Assembly: GCA_036245805.1 (NCBI GenBank)
Contig: BTRK01000002.1
Location: 2,910,689 to 2,974,688, forward strand
DNA length: 64,000 nt
Reading direction: 5' to 3'
Origin: Pristionchus mayeri
Lineage: Eukaryota > Nematoda > Chromadorea > Rhabditida > Neodiplogasteridae
The notes beneath the pieces are model-generated. The model was given only the letters and a program-made list of their open reading frames with translations. It was not told where the DNA came from and did no database searches. How positions within the stretch are numbered: the stretch's first letter is position 1; each line of letters starts with the position of its first letter. This document shows positions 10,868-20,351 of the stretch, piece by piece. A program made the translations under genes and the position numbers.

Positions 10868-11118
10868 TTAATTAGTATCTGGAAGACATTTTTATAAAGT
10901 AATATGTAAGAAAATCAATTATTTGAAATGCCTCCTTGCGACGACAAATGCGTCTCTCGGCGCGGAAACTGTCGAAATTGTTTACGCCTTTTCCGAAATC
11001 TCGCTGGCGGCACACCAACATTTTGAATTTTGATTCTTTGTTTTTTTAATACATATGTATTCCAAAATAACCAGGAAGTGAGTCCATCTCAAAATAAGCG
11101 CAATGAAGTAATCTCTTC
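10868..11118. other. Upstream region of the minus-strand F-box-like gene
   Basis: No exon is supportable. It must contain the promoter of the gene starting at 10867, but no specific motif was recognised. Confidence 0.4.
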
Positions 11119-11256
11119 CGATGATGACCGGGTGAGGAATCGTCGGGCTCTATCCAAACCACCCGCTCTCTCGTCGATAAGAGTGAGCGAGAGAGTGTGT
11201 GATATGAAGAGAGCGAGACAATTGCTCTGCCGGGTCGTCTCCGTAACGAATGAAGT
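11119..11256. repeat. Short hairpin element (copy G), imperfect
   Basis: The inner stem CACCCGCTCTCTCG pairs with CGAGAGAGTGTGTG across a ~14-nt loop. Outer arms (around GATGACCGGGTGAGG and CTGCCGGGTCGTC) are only partly complementary, so this is a decayed copy. Confidence 0.5.
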
Positions 11257-11339
11257 TGAGATGAAATATGTATTCGATCGAGATTCTCGGTTTTATATTT
11301 ATTCATGTCTGGGAGGCATATGGCTGGGAAGCATATGGC

Positions 11340-11620
11340 TAGCGTATCATACTCGATCATAACACACGCAATAAATGGCAAGGAAGACGTTTCTGTAGAT
11401 GAAACATTGAGAGAAATGTTGGAGGATGAATATATCAAGATTGAGAGTTTGTCAACATGCCCTCTCCTAACCTTACGTGCATTTATGCATGATTGAGATA
11501 CAAATGAAACTAATGTCTTCTCTCCTCACACTTTATTGTGACAGACGCTGTAAGTGGCAAGGAAGTAGTTTCTGTCGATGATACAGTGGGTGTCGTCGCG
11601 AGATCGAGAGTGAGATGACG
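11340..11620 (+). other. Duplicated exon-like segment, possible gene remnant
   Basis: Two related stretches about 165 bp apart encode similar peptides on the plus strand: THAINGKEDVSVDETL near 11365-11412 and TDAVSGKEVVSVDDTV near 11535-11582. Similarity is better at the protein than the DNA level, suggesting past coding function and a tandem duplication of one exon. The second copy ends at a stop soon after. I could not build a full gene or recognise the family. Confidence 0.3.
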
Positions 11621-11761
11621 AGTGAGGAAGGAGAAGATAACGGTCACTTCATAGACGCCTCTGAAAGTATCGATAAATTGAGTGCGAGTGAGAGAGCCAA
11701 TTCTACATGTTGTTCTCACAGTGATTTGTTCTAGTCTTATTAAAATCGGGAATTGCATGTT

Positions 11762-12040
11762 CTATTTCCATTTCCTAACTCTCGTATGAAGTACTAAGCA
11801 CCGGAAAACTATAAAAAAACGACAGTGAACTGACCTTCCTGGTCTCGTAGCGATCTTCAACTGATAGTGTGCCTGTGTTGCTTCTGTATTTCCAGAGAGA
11901 TCAGCCTCGAAGCCATCCTTGTCTAGCACATCCGTGTACTTCAGTAGATCGTTATTTGGGATTAGTCTGCAGTTTACTTGTTCACTCGTTGTTAATATAT
12001 GAATTTGTCGATAAGTTTCACCGGTTGAGAGTGAGAGCAA
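11762..12040 (-). CDS. Unassigned exon-like ORF
   Basis: A minus-strand frame encodes about 70 residues (contains NDLLKYTDVLDKDGFEADL) ending at a plausible donor GTCAGT near 11836. No partner exon or family was found, so this could be a gene fragment or chance. Confidence 0.2.
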   Translation of the reverse strand: MLSLSTGETYRQIHILTTSEQVNCRLIPNNDLLKYTDVLDKDGFEADLSGNTEATQAHYQLKIATRPGRSVHCRFFIVFRCLVLHTRVRKWK

Positions 12041-12239
12041 GAAAGGAAGATAGTATCATGCATTAAAAGGGAATACTCGGTGATCCTTGTCATGGTTGAG
12101 AAGTACTGCTATTGTTCTTCGTGTAGCCAATGGGGGGGACAAGGGTGTGGATCTTCAGTCTTTATCGAAGAGAGACGTTTCGGGCTGTCCGCCAATCATC
12201 AGTCATGGTTAACACATGCAAGATAACAGATTAGGAGGG

Positions 12240-12480
12240 GACAGGCAATCAATATAACGCGAGAACGAAGCGAATAGAACGAGGATGCAAAATGAGTGAG
12301 ACAGGGTGCGAGGTTATGAGTGAACGATGGAGGAAGGTAAGGGAAGAGACGAGGCGAAAGAGTGAGTGAGAAGAGGAGGGAGAAGGAAGAGGGAGGAAGA
12401 AGCGAGAGATAAGGTGAAATGGAGAGAGCAATAAGAGAGGGGAGGTAGAGAGAGAAGGGAAGTGCTAGATGTTGAGAGTT
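12240..12480 (+). repeat. Polypurine tract
   Basis: About 240 bp of almost pure A/G on the plus strand (GAGAGG, GGAGGAAG motifs), low complexity and non-coding. It abuts the Penelope-like endonuclease remnant at 12480-12818. Confidence 0.6.
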
Positions 12481-12818
12481 TGAAGTGTAATGGGAGCATT
12501 CTCCTTAGACAATTCTGCCCTGTTATTCAAGACGGGATCTAACTTGATAATATACATAGCCTCGGCAATCTTACGATGACAAGTGTTGGTTTCACGATGG
12601 AGAATGGAACCAATCAGTGGAATGGGGGCACTATTGTGATAGCAAATGTGTTGTGTCTATAGCTATGACAAGTGGGGTTGCGAGCAGACTTGTAATGGTC
12701 ATACGCTCTTAGATGAAGGGTTCTACCAGTCTCACCGACGTATGATTGTGAACAGAGAGTGAACTTAATAAGGTAGAAAACACCAGCGATCTGACAACAA
12801 CCGAATCCACCAGTATGG
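12480..12818 (-). pseudogene. Second Penelope-like GIY-YIG endonuclease remnant (frameshifted)
   Basis: On the minus strand, GGFGCCQIAGVFYLIKF is followed by SYVGETGRTLHLRAYDHYKS, the GIY-YIG core (VFYLIKF, YVGET, R, H). After the FAITIVPPFH segment the frame breaks: the family-like continuation (KIAEAMYIIKLDPVLNNR) is in another frame. It is a decayed copy of a family distinct from the one at 2477-3223. Sequence upstream of it on the minus strand (12820-13000) may be more of the same element but is not recognisable. Confidence 0.65.
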
Positions 12819-13299
12819 CAGAAGAAGCAACGGTCTCATGAAGCATCAAAGGTGGATGTAGGAGAACTTGCCTGCTGAGATCAACAGGCAAACCGATAAT
12901 GTCGTGGATCGTTTGATGAATGTCAAATGGAGTGCTTAGTCGATCCTTGTTGACTTTGAGATTTTCGTACATCTGAAGGTTGTACACTTCTATGTGTCGT
13001 TCTCATTGCTTGCCTGCTTTCCTTTCGCAGTTGCTCTCAATTTATTCGGGGGAGTGAACGAATAGAATGATAATCGCTCCTGTAATAGTATACAGTTCTA
13101 TCAATCCGGCAAGAGGCAAACAAGCTCTGCGGGAAGTCCTGTGAGGCGGACTACTAGCAAGGACTGCCAGACAAAGTGCAACTTGCCAATGCTATTCAAA
13201 TGTAATTAGGGAACCTGTAATTGTACTTGATGAGTATCTCGCAGTTTCGCAAATCGATGTCCATGATCTGTAATTTGGCGTTTATTGATTATCAACCTC

Positions 13300-13356
13300 C
13301 CAGCCATAACAATCAGAATGGTGTTGACCTACCAGCCATAACAATCAGAATGGTGT
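13300..13356 (+). repeat. Short tandem duplication, two copies, 32-bp period
   Basis: A 25-bp unit (CCAGCCATAACAATCAGAAT...) occurs at 13300 and again at 13332, identical over the unit. Apparently non-coding. Confidence 0.7.
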
Positions 13357-13524
13357 CATCGAGAAGGCCGTTGTTGCTGATCGATCGAAGCCACGACGAG
13401 AAATCGTCGTCAATTATGCCAATCTGAATGGAATTTTTCAAATGTAGGATCGAATAAAGATAATGCAATAGTGTTTTTCTAACAGGACATGTATGTGGAA
13501 GAAAGTAAGTTTAGAGGTTAGAGA

Positions 13525-15623
13525 TTAAGAGGCCGGATCTGAGAAGAGTCACCACTGCCCGGACATTGCGCCAAGAATTTCGATACAGGCTATGGTACTC
13601 ATAGGACCTAGAGCGCTTAGGGTGTTAATTTGAAATTAAATAAGGATACCGCCTGGATCGCGCAAAGCGGTCCGCCAGGTGTGGGTACAGTGAAAAATGA
13701 TGAATTTTCATATTTTCTCAGCCGATTAAGCTAGACACAAAATTCCTTTTGCGTTATACTAGGCTACCCTAAACTGAGTTGGGGCACCATTGACATCGAA
13801 TTTGGGTCGATTCTCAAAATGACATTTTTATCGAATTTTTCATTTTTTCCGAATTTTTTTCAGGTTACAGGAATTTCCGCATATAATTTCCTGTATCAGG
13901 TTGCAGCACACTTACTACCCCTTCATATCATATTGTCACATTGACGATTCGGTCTTTAACATGCCTCGAAAAATCGAGTTGAAGTTCAAATGGTCACTGT
14001 CAATTCGGTTCGTTTCCAATTCCAAAATTGTTTTCTTGTCTGGATAAACTCATATTGACTGAAAAACTATTAGATAGTGTAGTATTTACCCCTATGACTT
14101 CGGTGACTTCGTTTTATGACATGCATACCTAGTCCACTTTTCCTAGCTTTTCGCCTATTGAGCAACTTTTCACAGCGAGCTTTGCCGTGAACTTTTCTTG
14201 TGCAGGAATTTCCGCCTATAATTTCCTGTACCACGTTGTAGCAGATACCCATCCCGATCATGACTTACTGTCGTAGTTTCAAATCGTGCTTTAACATATC
14301 GAGAAAAATTGACGTCAAATAATCACATGACGACTTATCGCACAAATGAACGCCGTTCGCTTGGGAGTGAGTCAATCAACCTGGGTTTTGTTTCATTGTA
14401 ACCATTATACACCCGGTGCTTTGTTGCATTAGTTACTGGGGTACTGTAATATTTAACGTGTACTTTATATTTACCTAACAACACGTCACTGTTCGGAAAT
14501 TTTGGAATAATATTTAACCCAAGGAACTGAATCTGACCGATGGAACTGCATTAAGGTTACTACGAAGGTTCCGTAGTATCGATTGGGAACGGTACTTTGT
14601 GTTTATCTGTTCATGACTTACCTCTCAATTTCTCATATCTGGACCATGACCCCCTGGTCGATGGTGGGGGATGAAAACTCAAGATCGCCTGGTACTAGGA
14701 TTACTATATTGTATAAGAGTGGAGGCTATGCTGATAACAATGAAACAAGACCCAGGTTGATTGACTCACTCCCAAGCGAACGGCGTTCATTTGTGCGATA
14801 AGTCGTCATGTGATTATTTGACGTCAATTGTTCACGATATGTTAAAGCACGATTTGTAACTACGACAGTAAGTCATGATCGGGATGGGTGTGTGCTACAA
14901 CGTGGTACGGGAAATTATAGGCGGAAATTCCTGCAAAAGAAAAGTTCACGGCAAAGCTCGCTGTGAAAAGTTACTCAATAGGCGAAAAGCTATGAAAAGT
15001 GGACTAGGTATGCATGTTATAAAACGAAGTCACCAAAGTCATAGGGGTAAATACTACACTACCTAATAGTTTTTCAGTCAATATGAGTTTATCCAGACAA
15101 GAAAACAATTTTGGAACTGGAAACGAACCGAATTGACAGTGACCATTTGAACTTCAACTCGATTTTTCAAGGCATGTTAAAGACCGAATCGTCAATGTGA
15201 CAATATGATATGAAGGGGTAGTAAGTGTGCTGCAACCTGATACAGGAAATTATATGCGGAAATTCCTGTAACCTGAAAAAAATTCGGAAAAAATGAAAAA
15301 TTCGATCAAAATGTCATTTTGAGAATCGACCCAAATTCGACGTCAATGGTGCCCCAACTCAGTTTAGGGTAGCCTAGTATAACGCAAAAGGAATTTTGTG
15401 TCTAGCTTGATCGGCTGAGAAAATATGAAAATTCATCATTTTTCACTGTACCCACACACCTGGCGGACCGCTTTGCGCGACCCAGGCGGTACCCTTGTTA
15501 AATTTCAAAAGTAACACCCTAAGCACTCTAGGTCCTATGAGTACCATAGCCTGAATCGAAATTCTTGGCGCAATGTCCGGTAAGGGGCACAAATGGTAAC
15601 TCTCCTCAGATCCGGCCTCTTAA
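13525..15623. mobile_element. Foldback/TIR DNA element with ~0.88-kb arms and TTAA ends
   Basis: The left arm 13525-14398 is the near-exact reverse complement of 14737-15623, with a spacer of about 340 bp. Both ends read TTAAGAGGCCGGATCTGAG, and the identity starts at TTAA, which fits a TTAA target-site duplication as used by piggyBac-type transposons. Each arm also has an internal pair of related segments (both containing CAGGAATTTCCGC and TAATTTCCTGTA), so the arms were built from a duplicated sub-unit. No transposase is present; the short mirrored ORFs (14070-14261 and 14875-15066) are by-products of the arms. It is most likely a non-autonomous element; the superfamily is tentative. Confidence 0.75.
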
Positions 15624-15787
15624 ATGAGATGGCAAGATTAGTATTTTCTCACCAGATTGACGTGATCGTGGGAGTAGATGCAGTGATGCATCGTTCGGGG
15701 AGCATCTTTGTATGCGTCGAGGAATTGACGAGCGTACCGAAGCCAGTGCTGAGATAACGTAAACTATTCGTTGTATGGGCCCTTTCT

Positions 15788-15893
15788 GGTCGCACAAAGC
15801 TGAGGGGGGCACTCTCTTAATTCCCGAACTCTCTCGACCGGTTGTGAGAGAGTTCGGGAACTGAAGAGAGTGCCCCCTCAGCTTTTTGCGACC
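15788..15893. repeat. Short hairpin element (copy C)
   Basis: The inverted repeat has outer arm GGTCGCACAAAGCTGAGG paired with its complement at 15875-15893, an inner stem TTCCCGAACTCTCTCG with its complement, and a CGACCGG loop side. The core matches other copies but the outer arms are specific to this copy. Confidence 0.7.
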
Positions 15894-16219
15894 GTAAAAA
15901 GCCCATTAAATACTCTTTATGTTCGCTCTCTGAAGTCAGATGCCCATATTTGAGCTGTTCATACGAATTTTACGTTAAGTACCTTGTGCTGAACATCCGT
16001 TCCAATGCATTGTACATTCCAACGGAACCACCCCTCGAGCTGAAGAGAAACGTGTTTACACAAAAAAAATAAATAAATCAATCAATTTTACACCTTAGAC
16101 GACGAATTCTCATAATATGGATGATGTTCTCACATGCTTGAAGTAGGGTCGTGTGTAGTGATCGGTAGGAGATCGCTTGAAACCTTTCTGGCGGTAGTTG
16201 AACATTCCTACGGAGCCAG
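15894..16219. other. No gene seen
   Basis: About 330 bp between hairpin copy C and the broken DUF229 gene. It includes a short A-rich run near 16060 and nothing else recognisable. Confidence 0.4.
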
Positions 16220-18002
16220 GGATTATGAGGGAGATGCAATAGAGTGAGAGATAAGGTGAAATATCCTCAGACTGATTCTCAAGTTCCCACCAAGATAAGC
16301 CTGATCCTCCGCGAACATAGTCACGTATCCCGCGTCAGAGAAGCTATTCCAGATGAATGGATAGACATCATCGACGTATGAAGCATCAGAAAACCGTTTA
16401 CTAAATACCATTCATTACCGATTCACAATAAATTGTGTTATTCTGTAACCTTGCACGTGGTAGTTCTTCCTCGGTCGCTCCCGTGAGAATTAGAATGAAT
16501 GCTTGGGGTGTTCCATCGCCCACTATGTTGTACCCTTCAATAAATGTCTCATGAATTGCGATTTCATGAATCCGAAAACAATTATTACACTATTTCTTCA
16601 TTCTTTACACGCTCATAATTCAAATGATCTTGTTACTGTGTACTACGAATATTCAGTGAACCGGCGTTTTAGCTCATCGCTTACCATTCAATACCACCGC
16701 ACCAGCTCATGTTCGTGAAATTTCACTGTTTTTGGTAGCTTTCTTCTGAAATTTCCAATTGTTAGGTCAATAGTATGAGTGAAATAAAAAAATACCTGAA
16801 CGTCATTTGACTGGCGGAATCGAAAGACATCATTAGTACACTCCATTGTTTTTTCTTCGACTTCTTCGCTTATTTTTTCACCTTTCGAAGTGATAACAAT
16901 GGGGCTTCCCTGGAAAAAAAGAGAGTAATTGTTCTTAGCAATAAAAAAAGTTATCAATCAATGAAGGGATCCATAGATAGCTTCTCAATAAATTCATCGC
17001 TTTACTCATCTAAAGATAATTTAAAAAAACAACTATTTCTTTTGAAACCGTCCATGATGCTTTTACCATACTCACCAAGTTCTGAATCCCTGGCTGCATA
17101 GCACATTCACCATTTCACTGGGTAGTTCCACTCCCACCTTTAATGTTTCAAAAGGTCCATACAAAAGGTCCATAGCGTCGGAATCAAATGTGATTGTCTA
17201 AACGTGACATGTCGCTTCTTTCCTGAAATGAGGTTATTCGAGAGCATAGCAACCTCATTTAGGGGTTATCCAGCAAATACCGGACTGTAAACAGTTAAAA
17301 TGGGAGTGTTAAAATGCAAATCCGATACGTTTCAATACATTTTCAATTTTTTAATGAACTGAGTTACAATGCTTCGAGTTATTCGTAACTTTTCACTTAG
17401 AAATTCAATTCTATTATAGAATCTGAATTAAACGTTATCACCTTTCTTCTATTAACCGAACTTTGTTCTCTCCGTCGATGTAAACCCAGTTCTCGCCACT
17501 TCCACAATTTATCGGATCTGGATCATTGAAGAATTTGATCACTTCAGATCCATTAATTTCCAATTTGGGAATATTACAAGTCTGAAACATGATTTTACTG
17601 AAGAACATATTGACGATTAGTAAGACATTACAAGCTCGGTGTTACTCACTAGAGTTCGCAACTCAGGTCACCGTCTCTCCATTTCCCACGCTATCTCAAC
17701 AGGTCGAGCGGCGAGAGAGTGTGGGAAATGAAGAGACCGTGGTTTCACTTCTCGAACTCTACTACTCACCATTGAAATGCTCTCTCCATTCTTTATACCT
17801 TGTTTCGTCCTTCTCGGTCCATCATCCTGGCCTAGTATCGTTATCGTAATCTTAGCTTCATTTTGGTAAAATCGAATAGACTTTTTCGTAATTTGCAACT
17901 GAAACGATAACTGTAGCTTTGAAAGGTAATGGCACTCACATAAATGGCAGTGAAAAAAATAGAAATAAGAACAATTTTCCTGAAATTGCGAGAGAGACGC
18001 AT
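16220..18002 (-). pseudogene. Broken DUF229 (sulfatase-like) gene
   Basis: The start at 18002 gives a signal-anchor-like N-terminus (MRLSRNFRKIVLISIFFTAI). Then come KLEINGSEVIKFFNDPDPIN, a FDSDAMDLLYGPFETL segment, RRKLPKTVKFHEHEL, and YNIVGDGTPQAF...LTGATEEELPRARL, then SYVDDVYPFIWNSF and AGYVTMFAEDQAYLG. These are hallmarks of the nematode DUF229 family, which has an alkaline-phosphatase/sulfatase-type fold. Breaks seen: an in-frame TAG at 17198-17200; a one-base shift near 16700 between EHEL and the expected continuation; a splice-phase conflict between the exon ending near 17075 and the one starting near 16920; further shifts near 16390; and no 3' half of the domain. An intron holds hairpin copy D. 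This is a truncated pseudogene, though sequencing errors could explain single breaks. Confidence 0.65.
17651..17760. repeat. Short hairpin element (copy D), inside the DUF229 pseudogene
   Basis: Outer ends AGAGTTCG / CGAACTCT; the strong inner stem CATTTCCCAC pairs with GTGGGAAATG; the core contains GCGAGAGAG. It shares its left arm with copy E at 20269-20351. Confidence 0.7.
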
Positions 18003-18952
18003 GACTAGTGTAGCAGGGTGTAGAGTTATCTTGACGAATTGTTTATCGTCCGAGTAGGTCCAGGGGCTCTAAACAGATCAACAGTGCATCTCCTACTTAG
18101 CGCACAAATTACCCGACAAGTCAACAAAATTATACAATGGGAGAAGTAGAAATATTGCGAAGTGTCTTTTCTCGTTTAGATATTGAAAGATAAGAAAAGA
18201 TAATTTGGATTGGATTCGTGGAATGGTCTCTGAATTCTGCATACTCTCTCGCTATTCTGATCGGTGATAGTAAAAACCAATCCTGCAGAGAAGCAAACTA
18301 GAGGGATGCAATATTTGCATACGTGCTCGATTTTTAACGAATAGGAGAAGACTCCGTAAGACCCCTTCTCTCTGGCTTTACAGGTTGGTGAGAGCACAAC
18401 TAGTAGCGATAGTAATTTTTGCGATTCCACATCATTCTTACTTGTAGGTGATACGGATGATGGGTAATTAATGGGTAATTAATAAAAATGTTAATTACGA
18501 CGTCAAACTACAGCAAAATCACTCTTGATAAGTACGCATTAGCATGGAAAGAATCGTACCTGGTCGAGCATCGTCGAAATTTTATACTAGGTTATTCGAT
18601 GACGCCAATTTGATTATTTTATTTTATTTTCGAAATTCAATTCGAAAATCAAATGTTCACTTGAATAATCTAATATGTGAAAATAACAGGACAATATTTT
18701 GGAAACCTCTGATAACTTCACTAAGCTCTTATCATATAAGCGATGAAATCGAAAGAGCGAAGAATGCAGGCAATATGAGAGCTGCTGCAGGTCGCCTATA
18801 GATGCTCAGAAGATATGAAGATCAATTGATTCCCGCTAACATTGGTTTGTGTTTCTTATCTGAAGTTCAATTAAATCAATCATGACGTAGAAGAATCGGC
18901 TAATTGTATGGGGGCGAGACAAATTATCATAACCTGGAGAGGAGGAATAACA
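18003..18952. other. No confident gene
   Basis: A plus-strand frame ending at 18801 (contains SDEIERAKNAGN and AAAGRL) faintly recalls a protein-phosphatase-2C segment but is too short to call. A minus-strand 84-codon frame at 18176-18430 has no support. A short direct repeat of ATGGGTAATTA lies at 18459-18482. Confidence 0.3.
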
Positions 18953-18955
18953 TAA

Positions 18956-19169
18956 AAGTTACCGGACGAGGACGAACCCCTGATCTCACCCTGATCTCGT
19001 CGCGCTTACGAGAGACTATGTAAAATGAGAGAGCGCGGGATTACGCTGATCATTTCCAGCTTTCCCTTGAGGCTATTACTGATTTATAGCATTTTTGTAT
19101 ATGCATTATCAACTAATTCAACCATCGGCTATTCGATAGGGGGTCAATTTTGTCCTCGTCCGGTAACTT
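18956..19169. mobile_element. MITE, 214 bp, 18-bp TIRs, candidate TAA target duplication
   Basis: The inverted termini AAGTTACCGGACGAGGAC and its complement bound the element. They are flanked by TAA on both sides (18953-18955 and 19170-19172). A 3-bp TWA duplication is typical of PIF/Harbinger elements, so a non-autonomous Harbinger-type MITE is the best guess. The interior contains an imperfect CTCTCGT/GAGAGA hairpin core resembling the scattered short hairpins. Confidence 0.65.
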
Positions 19170-19172
19170 TAA

Positions 19173-20268
19173 GAGGATAACTTTGTGATCTTTGTGGGAA
19201 ATGACATTAAGTTAACGGTTTTTCAGAGATATCGCAGGAGGCCCAGCCTGTGAAAACAGTCAATACTTTCAATTTCTTCCCTTTATGATTCCCTCAAACT
19301 CACTCGTATCTATTCATTGAATGGTACGCATGCGCAATCCTAGCTTCCTCTTGCCTCTCCGTACCTATTCTGCACTCACCGTCAAGCGAATTTCAAAATC
19401 CTTGCTAAGTCGACACTTCCTTATGAAAAGACGTTAACCACATGATTTGTTGCTTTTCGTCTTTTGATTCGTTCCCTCTCTCTCCTATCTATTCAGTGTG
19501 AGGGCATGTGTATGTTTCTCTGGCTCCCTTCCGCATATCCCTGCACCCACTTTGCACTCTCGCAATCCATCGATCTTGAGTTAGAGGGGAGACCATGATA
19601 TGGAGTCTGGGCATTTGCTCAAGCAGGCTTTGCGCGTAGTTTCCTCTCACATTTTCAGAAATGTCAATAAAACTTGGTCTAAAATGTGGTCTAGAATTTT
19701 TCTTCAATTACCAAGAGACTGAGAAATGGCACCCAAAGACCTCTGTTTCCGAAATTGGCACGACCTCTCTCCTTTCTCTGCAATGTGCTCTCCTTATGTG
19801 ACTCATACGAGCTCTCCCCTCCTTTCAACCGAGAAACAGCCTTTGTATCTCTGTTATGCCAGTGTAAACTCCTTTCTCTCCCTGTTTCCTAATGTTCCCC
19901 TCTCCTTCACACTCGTATTTCCCGTGCAATCATAAGCGTATTTCGTAATTCCCCCTCCTCCCCCCTGATATCTTTCCCAATCGTTTTTTTCTGTGTTTCG
20001 CTTCGTTCGATCATAATCTTATATCAGATCTCTATATCCACATTCCCCTCCATCCGATAATATTCCGAAACCTTAGGCAACGCTCACTCCGATATCTCTA
20101 CTTCTTTAGACATGAAGCTGCCGAGAGTGGTGAATCATTTTTCCTAAACTTTATTGTTCTAAACTAATATTTAAAGAGGAATTCATGTAGTGTTTTATCG
20201 CCCTCGTCGTAAATCAATTGCAATTTGTGATTCACGTCACGGTCTATTCATTTTCCGCTAGAGTTCGA
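19173..20268. other. Intergenic region upstream of the PfkB kinase
   Basis: Pyrimidine-rich in places (19700-20000). No exon with splice or domain support was found. Upstream regulatory sequence for the kinase gene presumably lies here. Confidence 0.4.
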
Positions 20269-20351
20269 AATTCGGGTCACCGTCTCTTCATTTTACACGG
20301 TCTCTCGACCGGTGGAATAGCGAGAGAGTGTGTAGAATGAAGACCCGAATT
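20269..20351. repeat. Short hairpin element (copy E), overlapping the kinase start codon
   Basis: The left end AATTCGGGTC pairs with GACCCGAATT at 20342-20351; the core CTCTCGACCGGTGG...GCGAGAGAG matches the family. Relative to copy D the right arm has lost a few bases. Its right arm contains the proposed ATG of the downstream kinase at 20337. Confidence 0.65.

Noticed and set aside
14070..15066. Mirrored 63-codon ORFs in the foldback arms (minus 14070-14261, plus 14875-15066)
   Set aside because: They are the same sequence read from each arm, with no splice signals, domain or neighbours; most likely chance ORFs in a non-autonomous element.
18176..18430. Minus-strand 84-codon ORF
   Set aside because: Starts with M but has no recognisable domain, splice context or signal peptide; not supportable as a gene.
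18544..18801. Possible PP2C phosphatase exon (plus strand)
   Set aside because: Only a ~20-residue weak resemblance (DEIERAKNAGN); no metal-binding motifs or adjoining exons.
19726..19935. Plus-strand 69-codon ORF
   Set aside because: Lies in pyrimidine-rich low-complexity sequence; composition explains the open frame.
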